NCBI GenBank assembly: GCA_011800155.1
Contig: CM022374.1
Location: 1,364,001 to 1,428,000 of the forward strand
Source: Flammulina velutipes
Lineage: Eukaryota; Basidiomycota; Agaricomycetes; Agaricales; Physalacriaceae
Length of the DNA: 64,000 bases
Reading direction: 5' to 3'
Under the pieces are notes generated by a model. That model saw nothing but the letters and a program-made list of their open reading frames with translations, did no database searches and was not told where the DNA came from. A program made the position numbers and the translations under genes. Shown in pieces: positions 10,874-21,494 of the stretch (its first letter is position 1; each line of letters begins with the position of its first letter).

Positions 10874-12617
10874 ATGAGTACGCCGCCGTTGGGACACACG
10901 CGTTGCTACTGGACGTTGCTGTCGCCGTCGCTGCAGTTCCTCTACCTCGATCCCGTGCTCCAAGCACATCTCTCCGACCCGCCTGAAGAGGATGTAAAAC
11001 CATCGGCGACGACAAAATCAAAGGCAGACGGCATGATAGGCAAGACGCTGCTGGACTATGTTCATCCCGAGGAGCAGAATTCTGCCAAGATCGACCTGGG
11101 GCAGGTACTGGATTCCAAGACACTGCACGGCAGCGTAACGCGAGTGCGTTTTTCGAGCCTAACCAAGATTCGCAGAGAAATGGGTTGCTTGCCGTGGACA
11201 AACCCGAAAAGCGTTGGGGTCGACAAGGACTACATCCCGGTGGACTTGGTAATTAACTGGGCAGCAGATGGCCTCGTTTTGTGTTTCTTGCACGCTGTCG
11301 TGGACGTCGACCCCGACAAGGAGAACGATTTCTCACTGCGAGAGACGCAGGCGTGGACAAACTGGTGCGGTACGCCTGCGCTCGACCCAGAGCAGGTGCA
11401 AATGATGTTCGGGCGGCTGCTGGTGTGCGGCGGGGCGGAGACTCCCGGTGGCAGTGCGGGTGGCGGTGCCAATGGCGCGCCTGGTGGCATTGGCGGACGA
11501 GTCTTCCAGATCCTCGTTAACGACAGCACGAAAGCACATCTTATCTCCTGGCCTCCTACCGACCACCGGCATCTCGCACGCCTCGCACACAACATTAATC
11601 TCGACGCCGTCAACACGGACGCAAAAACTTCATGCACTCGCAGATTCAAAGCAAGCAATTTCCCTCCAGAGCTCGGCGCAGCAGTCGAAAGCATCTTCAT
11701 TCCCCACGGCAAGTCATTGTCCCTCCCCCTATTCCCCGTACAATGAATTTCTGACTAATACCCCCTATGCAGGATCCATAATATTCGCCTGTCACAAAGT
11801 GGGACCCCCTAACCTCATGTCTCCCTCTTACTACGACTACAACATTACTCCCAATTCTCATTCCTACTCCTACCAGCCATGGAACAGATCGGCAGGCACT
11901 GCCTACTACGATCCAGCATCGTCTGCATCTGCGCCGCCCCCGGGGCCCAACGGGTACAATGGCTACGAATCCTATCTCCCCCCGCCCGATGACGAAGTTC
12001 CGCCTCCAAGGCGAAGAGCATCTCCCACCCATCATCAGCCTTCGTCTACCAGCCAGAGCAGCGGACGCGGAAATCGCCCAGCCGGCGTCCTCAAGTGCAC
12101 ATCCTGCAAAGCTACCACATCGCCCGAATGGCGGAAAGGCCCATCAGGGCGGAAAGAGCTCTGCAACGCGTGTGGATTGCGATACGCTCGGTCGAGGGCA
12201 AAAAAGGAGGGCTCTGGCAAGTCGAGTAGAGGGGGCCATGGAGGCAAGGCTCGGAGCAGCACCAGCGTGGCTGTGATGAGGCGAGAGGGTAGTGTGGCGA
12301 GTAGCACCGGCGGCAGTAAGACGGATGGTGGTGGTGGAAGTGCTGGAGGAGGCTCGGATGCCTTTGACGGTCCAGCAGCTGCATATCCACCAGGACCAGC
12401 GCCTGGATATGATTACTATAGGGGCCGGGATGACGAGCAGCCCAGGTTCCCTGACGCTCCTCCTCGTCCGGACGATCACAGATTCAAAGCCTCGCCTCAG
12501 TCGTACGACAGGCCCGCTTATCCAGAGCCATCGCGCGCTTCTGCTTATCCTCCGGGCGAAGGTGATAGGTACTACCATCCCAGTCCACTGGCCTCGTACG
12601 AACGGAGGAGGGAATAG
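10874..12617 (+). CDS. White Collar 2-like PAS/GATA-finger transcription factor
   Basis: The ATG at 10874 begins a PAS-like N-terminal half (about residues 8-120; [37 protein letters not shown]). The middle continues to IFIPHG. Exon 1 ends at 11708 and the intron 11709-11772 has a GC donor (GCAAGT) and TGCAG acceptor; only this splice restores the frame into [12 protein letters not shown]. The C-terminal half has one GATA finger, [18 protein letters not shown] then [17 protein letters not shown] (CX2CX18CX2C, the spacing of WC-1/WC-2 type fingers), followed by Gly/Ser- and Tyr/Pro-rich tails. In fungi WC-2 partners the blue-light receptor WC-1 and binds light-response promoters. Other PAS+GATA paralogues exist in mushrooms, so orthology is not proven. 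The predicted product is about 559 residues. The GATCG-rich upstream block fits a light-regulated gene. Confidence 0.78.
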
Positions 12618-13991
12618 GTTTACAATTATGACTCGTTGTATTCTCTGGGTGTATTCTTCGCTGGGCCTCATTTCTGTCATCATTGTCACTTTACTCTACT
12701 CTACGTCCCTACTATAGTGTCTAGCCTTACCTACATCCACTGTACATACATGCACGAACAGCAGTGTTATATTCAGAACTTCGTTAACGTGCGATGAAAG
12801 CATTGAAGGGGCAGTGAGACCACGCCTACAGCGCATGTGCTTGGAGTTGTTTCAGACTCAGACACGGTCAGATTTGGTGAGACACATTTTGGCCTACAAT
12901 GCGGGTTTGGGCAGAATTAGACTCGACAAGATCCCGCGAACGGAGCGCGATCGAGGGATCCATCGGCGGTGTGTAGTTCTAAATTCCACAGTGCTTCGTC
13001 TCAGATGAGGTGCTATCTGTGTTTAGAGTTGGATCTCGAGATGAAGAGGTGTCTGACATGGAGATGAAATTATTTGTCTGTACATTTGGATGCAATATGG
13101 AGCTCAGTCAATCATTGTAAAGTTCAAAATGTTTGTGTTTATCATTCCTTTCAGTTCGGTTCGTTGCCGAATACTACAATTTTACGTTCTTTTGGCAATG
13201 CCTGCGGTTAGTATTAAAACCAGGTCCCCAGGACTTGGTGGTGGCGTAGCACAGAAACGCAGGTGGGCCAGGATTGGCGTGATTGTGAGATGGCGACGCG
13301 TTCTTCTCATCGGAAGCACGACATCATTCGGAATCTGCATCCCCGGGGGTTGAGAATCACTGGGTTTGGCTTCGCTAGCGGTGGCGGTGGTGTCGGAGAG
13401 TATTGCGACGCGTCTGTGGGATCTTTGGCATCTAACAGCGAGAGATTACTATCGTTTAGAAGAAAGACGTCCTGGAATTAAATGAGTGGTATACCCTTGG
13501 ACTGGGAGAAGCGTAGTGAGGTACCATATGTGGCGCCGTTTCCTCTATTTCCGGATTTGCGTGAATGTTGCTGTCCACCTGGGACACTTTACTGAATTGT
13601 GACGTAGGCACCGGGGCTGAAAGCACAGTCGGCAGGCTAAGGAATATCGTTGTAGATGCCACTGTGACTGACGAGAGATATATTTAGCCTGGTGAAAGAA
13701 ACGGCAGTATGACATACGTACCACAAGGAAGCCTCGTCGTCTTGAGATTCATGAGAGGAATTATCATAAGTAGGACGTTGGATGGTGCACTGGTCATGAT
13801 CCTTGAAGCCAGCAAGTTCAAGCAGATGATTAGAAGAACGGGTAATGAATGTGAATTCATCGAGTCCGAGTCGGAGAGGATTGGGAGGAAGCGAAAGCGA
13901 AAGAGAGAAGATTATTGGGAAATTCTGAGAGATTTACGGTGCACTAGTATCTTTATAGAGTCGAACACAAAGAGCCTTTGGTCTGCACCTT
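12618..13991. other. Intergenic, no supported gene
   Basis: This holds the 3' region of the WC-2-like gene and then about 1.2 kb of unassigned sequence. Several short ORFs are present on both strands, none with a recognisable domain. One more GATCGA lies near 12948. Confidence 0.45.
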
Positions 13992-14340
13992 GCGCGTTGC
14001 AACCTGAACATGTCGGAAGCACCCTTTGTCGAGCACGGGATTGGTGAGTATGACCATGAGATGCGAGTCGTTGAGAATACGAGGCAGAGAAATATAAACC
14101 ATCCCAGGCAGATGAGAGCCTAGGAAAACGGTTTCAAAACGAGGCCAGAAGGAGCGCGCGTTGCAACGTAAATAGGCTGGAAGCTCCCTTTGTCGAGCAC
14201 GGGATTGATGAATATGGCCATGATACACTAGTGGTTGAGAGTGCGTAGCAGAGAATCATGTAGCATCAGCCTAGCCAGCTTAAGATCAGAGACCAGGAAA
14301 GTGGTTTTAAGACGAAGCCAAAGCGAAAGACACAACCAAA
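13992..14340. repeat. Direct tandem repeat, about 164-184 bp, two copies
   Basis: Copy 1 starts GCGCGTTGCAAC at 13992 and copy 2 starts with the same 12 bases at 14156. Both contain CCTTTGTCGAGCACGGGATT (14021 and 14191) followed by GATGAATATG- or GGTGAGTATG-type sequence, then GTTGAGA, GCAGAGAA and a GGAAAACGGTTT/GGAAAGTGGTTT block. A third GCAACC lies near 14343. The copies are clearly divergent, so this is an old duplication. It has no coding content I can support. Confidence 0.65.
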
Positions 14341-14504
14341 CTTGCAACCAACATCAAATGATCTCAACATTTACAAATAATGTAAGTAATAAAAGTTCTA
14401 TGTATGACTCGATCCGCAATGTTTAATGAACGTCAAAGGTGGTTATCCAGGGTTATCCAGCCAGAGAACTCTGGTTATGAGGACTAAAAGATCTCGTCTA
14501 ACAT

Positions 14505-14623
14505 GGCTCAATGGTCTAGTAGCATGATTCGCCCTTCGGGTTCATCCCTGTTGGATTCCAACTTCACGTGGCTTAAACGTGTCCTACTGGGCGAGGTCCC
14601 GGGTTCAATTCCCGGTTGGGCCC
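14505..14623 (+). tRNA. tRNA-Pro(CGG) with a 47-nt intron
   Basis: The acceptor stem GGCTCAA (14505-14511) pairs with TTGGGCC (14616-14622), with the discriminator at 14623. The D arm contains GGTCTAGTAGCATGATTC. The anticodon stem CGCCC (14530-14534) pairs with GGGCG (14589-14593). The loop reads TTCGGG, with anticodon CGG at 14537-14539. The intron 14541-14587 sits at the canonical position, one base 3' of the anticodon. The T arm has the B box GGTTCAATTCC (14602-14612). The spliced tRNA would be 72 nt before CCA addition. Confidence 0.92.
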
Positions 14624-14628
14624 TTTTT
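14624..14628 (+). terminator. RNA polymerase III T-run terminator
   Basis: TTTTT follows the tRNA discriminator base directly, as expected for a pol III tRNA gene. Confidence 0.8.
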
Positions 14629-14917
14629 GCCATCCTTGACGTGTTGAAGGACGGAAGAAGCTGAGGGAGGGGCAGGAGGAGGAGGGACGGCGGTTTGACG
14701 CCACATCAAATTATGCATCCCGATTCGGTGACATTTCCACATTCGGACTTTGACTTTGACCATGACGCGCCGACCTATCGTCCTCATCACCCACTAGTGT
14801 GCCCTCACTACCGTGACGCGTCACCCGCTCGCCATATAAAGACGCGTCGACCGCCCATCCCTCCATGTCTTTGCGCAATTTCAACAGAATGCGTGCTTTT
14901 CAGGCCGCGACTGGTTC

Positions 14918-15480
14918 ATGACCTATCCTGGATTCCAAAAATACAGAGCCAAGCAGGCAAAGCTGAAAAAGGTGAGCCTTCGTGTGCCCATTCTCACTTA
15001 TGCTCACCTTTGCTCAGGTGGACTCGTAACTACTTTGCACAAATGGCCGAAATATTTCGTGTCAACATCGCGCGGGCAAGCAGTTTCCTTGATATAAAGA
15101 CAAGTGCTAATCTGCGTACAGGATAACCCCTTGGAACCCACCACTCTGAATTACCTGCTCAAATGGGTCGAAAGAATTCTGGAGCATGTACGAACGCCAG
15201 ACAACATGTGTGACTCTAGATCCACATTCCTTCTCGACGCCATGGCACTCAACAGTAATTCCAGCTTCTTCGAGCGCGTCGCTATGAAACTCTCTAGCAC
15301 GGAACTGGAGATTGCAGAGTCGAAGCGAAAGGAAAGGCAGCTCGACGTGGAGGATTCTATAAGGAGAGAGCAAATAATCGACAAGGAGCTAGCTCAAGAA
15401 CGACCAAGGTGAGCTTGCTCTTTCTTTCGGGCGACATAGCGTCTCACATCACTAGACGGAACATCGCGCAAGCGGCATAG
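14918..15480 (+). CDS. Small unknown multi-exon gene
   Basis: The best coding piece is 15124-15408 (DNPLEPTTLNYLLKWVERIL ... SNSSFFERVAMKLSSTELEI ... VEDSIRREQIIDKELAQERPR), a charged, helix-rich sequence that ends at a GTGAGC donor (15409). An upstream piece reads FMTYPGFQKYRAKQAKLKK before a GTGAGC donor near 14972. Joining the last exon after CACTAG (15455) gives RNIAQAA and a stop at 15480. Another frame of that last piece also looks protein-like (NDEPDESNAYPLANLL), so the 3' end may be mis-spliced in my reading or frameshifted. The true start may lie further upstream. I do not recognise the family. Confidence 0.35.
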
Positions 15481-15754
15481 AAGCAACGACGAGCCGGACG
15501 AGTCCAACGCATATCCACTCGCAAACCTCTTGACTCCAAGCAAGCCTTCGACGTCCCAGCCAGAGTGCATTCGTACTAGGCAATAACGATCTTGTACCGT
15601 CCGATGCTCCTTATGTGTGCAAAGAAATTCGATCCTTGGTGCTAGATGTATTATTTTCTGCGACAGTCAATGAAAAGCATCTAATATACCGGACCTCGCC
15701 CGTCTTGCGCGTGTTGAATACGTTACCCTACTGCGATGTAATATAGCGCTGTCA

Positions 15755-17629
15755 GTGGTGGGACCCGTTGTGTCGTTATGGGCCGGGTTTACTTGTGGTG
15801 TCCACATCGCGGTTCCAAGGTTCACACTGGACCAGCGATGTATGGCATTTCAGAATTCTAATGATCGATGCCTTTATACTCTTGACTCCATCACAAATTA
15901 TAGTAAAAGTTTGTCTTGTTCGCTCTTTCACTCGCTGACTGTACTGAGCTTTCTTTTAGTGCCTGCACTCTCAGAAACCAACTCATACTACGCTGGACTG
16001 CCGTCCTGGCCAACTCTGGTCGCTCGCACCAGCCTGAAACCATGGAAGATACAGTCGGGCTCACACAGCCATGCTATACGCAAGGAGCTCAAGGTTGTCG
16101 GGGATCATGCAATCAAGGATGTTTGGGAGGACGACTTGGCTTTCAAGATCCACGAGCTGTTGGATTCGATGGCTGTAATGTGGACTAGCACAGACGTTGT
16201 TCGTATTGGTGCTGTCGAAGGCTACTACGACCCGGTAGACGAACCCGAGGAGGGAATGGCAAGAATCCCAGTAATCGTCTGGATAGGGGTGATGCCTGCT
16301 TCACTTTCCAGTGACGACGGCCTCGCTGTGGCTCGCAGGTGCAAAAAGCTCCTAATTGAGTACGGCATCACCAACGTCGACGTCGAGATACGCGAGTCGG
16401 TCGTCACTCGATCGGCCAAACTCCTCATCCCTAAACCTGACTCGTCTACTACCTTAGGCATGCACGAAGTCGACAAAACTGTGGAATTTCAAAACTCTCT
16501 GACTGCGACACTTGGTCTCCCCATCTCTGCTCAGTCGACACCTTGGGCTGAGGGTACTGGCGGCTTCTTCATGTCAGAAGGTGGTGGCAGCGACAGGCTC
16601 TTCCTCGTCACCGCTCGGCACGTCATCTTCGACAATGGCAATAACGACAAGTTCGAGCACACGGAGGATGGCCAGCACCGTCACAATGTGATCCTTCTCG
16701 GCGACGGAGCATACAACAAGTTAGTTGGCTCCGTCAAGAAAGAGATTGAAACCGAGACGTTCGTGGTCCAGTACAAAGAACGGAATATCAGTGAGGGTAG
16801 CGAAAACGAGAGATTTGTGAAGAAACAGAAGGAGTTAGAGGCAAGAAAGGAAAAGTTGAATGACCTTAATGCCTTTGACCAGGAAGTCTCAACGCACTGG
16901 GCAACCGCAGAGAACCGCACTTTGGGGCATGTGATCTTCTCCCCTCCCATCGATGTTGTCGACCAATACACCGAGGACTTCGCCATTATCGAGGTTAATG
17001 CCTCCAAGGTCGACACTAGCAATTTCAAGGGCAACACCATCGACCTCGGCGCTGAGATCGGACTTGGCGAATTCACTCGTATGATGGACCCCACTTTCCA
17101 ATACCCATTTGACCGTCTTATGAGAATAAGTGGCACTATATCGGACGAGGAAATGCGCCATCCGACCATGGTTGACAGGAGTGGCAATCAGGTTCTCATC
17201 GTGATTAAACACGGCAATACCACTGACCTAACCATCGGCCACGCCAACGATATCTGCTCCTACACTCGTTGGGACTTCAATGAACCTCAGACGTCCAAGC
17301 AATGGGCTATCCTTCCTTTCGATAAAACATCCACCTCCCGTAACAAACGTCAAAATGGTTACTGTGGCCCCTTCTCGGGCAAGGGAGACTCCGGCTCTGT
17401 CGTCGTCGACGCCAGAGGACGTGTGGGTGGCCTCATCACTGGTGGCGCTGGCAGCTCCGAATCCTTGGATATCACCTATGCAACTCCTATCAGCTTCCTT
17501 CTCAAACGTATCCGTGCCCATGGGTTCCATAATGTCAGCCTGGTAGACCCCGGGACAGCTCCCTGGCGTTCGTTTTGTTTCACTCTTCTCATCTCCCCTC
17601 TCGCTGACCGCCTTTCAGTCTTTGAATAG
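15755..17629 (+). CDS. Basidiomycete trypsin-like serine protease
   Basis: The open frame carries a trypsin-fold triad: His in LFLVTARHVIFD (about 16610), Asp in YTEDFAIIEV (about 16970) and Ser in GKGDSGSVVVD (about 17390), with GGLITGG behind it. The N-terminal part (YYAGLPSWPTLVARTS, VWEDDLAFKIHELLDSMAVM, VDVEIRESVVTRSAKLL) is a conserved extension I know from mushroom homologues of this kind. A Lys/Glu-rich, probably coiled-coil insert (about 16800-16870) lies between His and Asp. No clear signal peptide precedes the conserved part. The first 70 residues are hydrophobic and poorly protein-like, so the real start may be in an upstream short exon or just before ETNSYYAG near 15970. Substrate unknown. 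The protease call is secure. Confidence 0.75.
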   Translation: MVGPVVSLWAGFTCGVHIAVPRFTLDQRCMAFQNSNDRCLYTLDSITNYSKSLSCSLFHSLTVLSFLLVPALSETNSYYAGLPSWPTLVARTSLKPWKIQSGSHSHAIRKELKVVGDHAIKDVWEDDLAFKIHELLDSMAVMWTSTDVVRIGAVEGYYDPVDEPEEGMARIPVIVWIGVMPASLSSDDGLAVARRCKKLLIEYGITNVDVEIRESVVTRSAKLLIPKPDSSTTLGMHEVDKTVEFQNSLTATLGLPISAQSTPWAEGTGGFFMSEGGGSDRLFLVTARHVIFDNGNNDKFEHTEDGQHRHNVILLGDGAYNKLVGSVKKEIETETFVVQYKERNISEGSENERFVKKQKELEARKEKLNDLNAFDQEVSTHWATAENRTLGHVIFSPPIDVVDQYTEDFAIIEVNASKVDTSNFKGNTIDLGAEIGLGEFTRMMDPTFQYPFDRLMRISGTISDEEMRHPTMVDRSGNQVLIVIKHGNTTDLTIGHANDICSYTRWDFNEPQTSKQWAILPFDKTSTSRNKRQNGYCGPFSGKGDSGSVVVDARGRVGGLITGGAGSSESLDITYATPISFLLKRIRAHGFHNVSLVDPGTAPWRSFCFTLLISPLADRLSVFE

Positions 17630-18218
17630 GTATATACGATGAGTGGTATTATCATTATTGTGAGTAATGGCCACAAATTTTTTCGACGGTTTGTTTTAAA
17701 TAAGGTCTTCAAGAGCGCTAATAATTCATGAAGGCTGGTTGCGGTACGATAGCTATGAATGAGGCTATATCAAAGAACTCAATCATAAGCACTACTGGAC
17801 GCTGTCGAAGTGTGATAGCCAAACGTCACCGCGATAATTTAAAGTCATTTTCCCAGATCAGATGTCTGGTTGGCCTCAATGACGACTCAGAATCCCTTTG
17901 TTTCTCATCATAGCTGGTCTAAAAAGCTAACTTAGTCTGTGGCTACCTTAGTCTGACCCATCCTCTGACAACGCCTGTTCCTCCTGTCTCGACTGTTTGC
18001 GACTGGTATATCCATCTCTTCAGTTCCAAACATATATGGTGGCAGCCTTTTGGAGGTTCATCAGAAGCAAGTGGCACTTGTTGGTGGACTGCTAGAATCA
18101 CGGCACGCCACACGGTCTTCGACCCCATGATTAGAGAAGCTTGGTAGGCCTTATCAATCTATTAGTTCGAAGCTCTCTTCTCCGTCCTCCCTCCACCCTG
18201 AAGTTCTTTAGTTCTGTA
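17630..18218. other. Intergenic, no supported gene
   Basis: This separates the protease from the dehydrogenase. Short ORFs occur but no motif, element boundary or RNA gene was found. Confidence 0.45.
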
Positions 18219-19437
18219 ATGCCCGTCGCTCTTGTCACTGGCGCTGCCCAAGGCATCGGGAGCAGCATTGTCCAACGCCTCTCAAAAGATGGCTACTCTC
18301 TTGCTCTAAATGATCTCCCTTCCAAACGAGTGGAACTCGAGGCCCTTGTCTCTAAGCTACCTGACGACGCGACCACTACCATTGTTGTCGGTGATGTCTC
18401 ACAGGAAGAGGATGTTCGTAGGATAATTCAAGAGACAGTCAAAGCCTTAGGAGAGCTCAATGTCGTAAGTGTCTGTCGAGCTGCACACAGAACGTCAGCT
18501 CTGATTTTCCCGTCCTAGCTCGTGGCAAACGCTGGCATCCTCGTTATGAATTCTATTCTCTCTAGTATGTCTTCGAGTTCCGTTGTTCTTTGGCTCAACA
18601 AGACATAAACATCAGCAACTACGGAGGACTGGGACCGCGTTCAGATGATCAATGGACGTGGAACGTTCTTGTGCTACAAGTATGCCGCTGAACAAATGAT
18701 CAAACAAGGACGAGGAGGGAGGATCATAGGCGCATCTTCGATTGCAGCGAAAAGAGGTAAAGTCTATCGTGATGTTTGACAGGATCTAGCCTTGCATATA
18801 ACTAAACAAGGCAGACTTCTGGCGGCGGCATATTGTGCCTCCAAGTCCGCTATCAGAGGACTTACCCAAGTGGCTTGTATGATTTTCCCGACATGGTCTT
18901 ACACCTTTGCGATCATTTTGCCTTTCACCCAGCCAGAGAATTTGCACCATATGGTATCACAGTCAATGCCTATGCACCTGGTATGGACCTCAATTCGCTT
19001 GAATGCTGCACATATTGACAGACGATGAAGGCCCGATAGACACCGATATGGGTGGGCGTTCAATACCTAATCTTCGACGTTATTAACCGTACCACCAGCT
19101 GATACTCTAGCTAAAGCATACGGATGTTCAACTGAAGAATTCAAAGAAAAGGTAAGACAGTTTCTTAGAACGGCTGACAACGTACTAAATGATTCCAGTC
19201 TCTAGACGATATTCCTCTCCGTCGATTTGGAACCGGAGAGGATATTGCTCACCTTGTTGCGTATCTCGCGTCCGATCACGCGTCTTATATTACTGGTAGG
19301 TTCCCTCCAGATGAATTGATGGTGATTTTACTGATAGATTTCATAGGGCAATCGGTCGGTGGTGCTATAAAGGGCAAGGTCGCAAGCTCACGAATTCTCG
19401 ACAGATTTCTGTAAATGGTGGCGCCTTTTTTGATTAG
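18219..19437 (+). CDS. Short-chain dehydrogenase/reductase (SDR)
   Basis: The ATG at 18219 begins PVALVTGAAQGIGSSIVQRL, the Rossmann TGxxxGIG cofactor motif, followed by a D-x-P cofactor-selecting strand. After short introns come LVANAGILVMNS (NAG motif), TTEDWDRVQMINGRGTFLCY, GRIIGASSIAAKR (catalytic Ser), AAYCASKSAIRGLTQVA (catalytic YxxxK) and AREFAPYGITVNAYAPG. The last exons read IPLRRFGTGEDIAHLVAYL and GQS, then an intron (about 19355-19404) to ISVNGGAFFD and a stop at 19437. Reading straight through that intron gives an implausible end, so the spliced end is preferred. It is a classical SDR of about 255 residues, closest in feel to acetoin/diacetyl or 3-oxoacyl reductase types. The substrate cannot be told. 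An in-frame ATG upstream (18141) would add a 26-residue leader. Confidence 0.85.
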
Positions 19438-19550
19438 CTTTCAATAATATTTGTGTGGAATGTTTCTTGTTCTATTGAAGAATCTCATGACATGTACTTG
19501 CGCCACAAAGTCGGAAAGCGGGCCGGTAGCTTTCTCTTATTGCCATCATC

Positions 19551-21330
19551 ATGGTTCATTATCGCCTCAACGCGCGAGAAACGAACCCAAATCCACACAT
19601 CAATTTCATAACGGCTTTGCCTTCTGGAGATGACACCGAAGAGGACGCTCGTCAGCTTCTACGCGCTCTTGCAGCTCAAGTTCGGCCTGTCATGAAGAGT
19701 CATGGATATGTCGTCAACAGCTTTGAAGAGGTGCGTTCTTCCTGGTAGATTTGACTTGTACTCAGCAGTGTTAGTATGAATATAACAACGTCTTTGCTGG
19801 AAGAAACTGGAATAATGGCGAGACTGTTGGTCGGCGCTCCCGTTTGCAACTGGTACAGCATCTCATTATTATTGGCATTCAGAACTCGTGTTGAGGCGAC
19901 CTGGAGGATCATTTGTACCCAACTACTGGCTTCTGAGCACGCTATGCCACGAAGTGCGTGTTCAGACACCTTTGATCACTTTTACTGATTCCAACCTCGC
20001 AGCTAGCGCATATCGAGGTCAGTTCCTGATGCGACCAGCGCAAAGTATCAATCATAATATCTGTGTTTCCAGCACATGAACCACGGTCCCGACTTTCAAG
20101 CTCTGTGGAAGCAGCTACGCGTCGAAGTACGACAACTACAAGACAAAGGCTATTACGGAGATGGTGTGTCATATTTGCTCTTTCGCGTTGTTATAGCTGA
20201 TGAAACTCAGGTTATTGGTCCTCGGGCAAGCGACTAGCAGACTCAGGCTTCGTTCCGGGAGACGCTCTATTCCAGGCAGGCGATTTACCGGAGCATATGG
20301 TATGTCCCCTCCGCCGTCGATAAACATAACTCATTGCCGTCTCATAAAGTGCGGTGGAGCTCAACGACGATCTCGTCCATCCGCTTCGCGCAAGCGTCGT
20401 CGATCACGAACTACACATGAGACTGTGGCCTCCAATAAGACGGGGAGACAGACTGCAAAGAAGCGAAAGCCAGGCGCGCGCAATACGTCCAAGTATGCCT
20501 TTCAAGGTGAAGGAAGTGCATTGAATGCCGGATCGAGCTCCAGCAGTGGCACAGGATTTCGTAAACAGGCTGGAAGGTGCGATGTATCTTCTTAGTTTGG
20601 TCACAATGTTTCTGACTGTAGATTACCACCAGCAAGCGTGCCAGAGAGGAGCGTGCTTTGGCGATCGAAAACCGACTCCGGAAACTCCAAGGCGACAATT
20701 TATCAGGGCCCTCTGACGTCGCTAGTGGCTCTAAACTAGTTGAAGAGAATGAGACCGACAGCGATGACAGTGACGAAGTTGAATTCGTAGCCGAAACAGA
20801 TGCTGAGCGCAAAGACACCCTCCTTCAAGCTCAAACATCGGATGATATTGAAACTAAATCATCCTGGAAAGACTTTGAAGATGATTTCGTTTTCATCAGT
20901 GCTGGCAGTGGAACCGGGACCGGTGTTACCATTGACATATCTTCAGATGAAGAAGATTCCAAGAACAATGTGAAAATCGAACAAGGTCTTATTCCTTCTT
21001 CCCCGTCATTTTTGCAGTTCTGACAATTTTGAAGGAAAGAAATCCAAGCCCAAAAATATAGTGAAAGATGAGATTGCGTTGCGAAAACAAGAATCCTTGG
21101 GGATGGCACCAGGATCGTCTCGTCGTCTTGGTGGCGGGCAGCCGTCAAAAGCGCCGACAAAGGACACTGAAGATGACTGGGCTTGCAGATTCTGTACTTT
21201 GTAAGGACATATTCACTTCTTTAATATCCTTCCACGCTCAATATCACCGTGTAGGTTGAATGCTGCAGAAAATCTAACGTGTTCTGCTTGTGACAATTTA
21301 CGACCAGACATCCATGACGGGACATCATGA
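19551..21330 (+). CDS. WSS1: Wss1/SPRTN-like WLM metalloprotease with RanBP2 zinc finger
   Basis: The ATG at 19551 opens a WLM domain: PHINFITALP, ALAAQVRPVMKSHGYVVNSF, then after an intron YEYNNVFAGRNWNNGETV, and RPGGSFVPNYWLLSTLCHE. Two introns split the active site; joined it reads CHE-LAHIE-HMNHGP, giving the HExxH zinc site. GYYGDGYWSSGKRLADSG and a basic KRRRSR stretch follow. The C-terminal half is acidic with SUMO-interaction-like hydrophobic/acidic patches (VTIDISSDEED about 20930). It ends in a RanBP2-type finger, WACRFCTL-LNAAENLTCSACD (CX2CX10CX2C), split by an intron, with the stop at 21330. Yeast Wss1 is a DNA-dependent protease that clears DNA-protein crosslinks and binds SUMO and Cdc48. 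The domain order matches. Identification is strong; exon ends are by eye. Confidence 0.88.
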
Positions 21331-21494
21331 TCATCGTATTAAATCCCGAGCTGTCGGATAAATTGACATTTTGTTTTTGATTTCTCTGGCGCGCCACGCA
21401 CTGAAGCGTGGGCAAGTTTGAGTCACTCGGTCACATATTGTTACACTTTTTCAGACTCGATGCCTTTATCGTCGCTCGACTGAGAGAATAGCGG

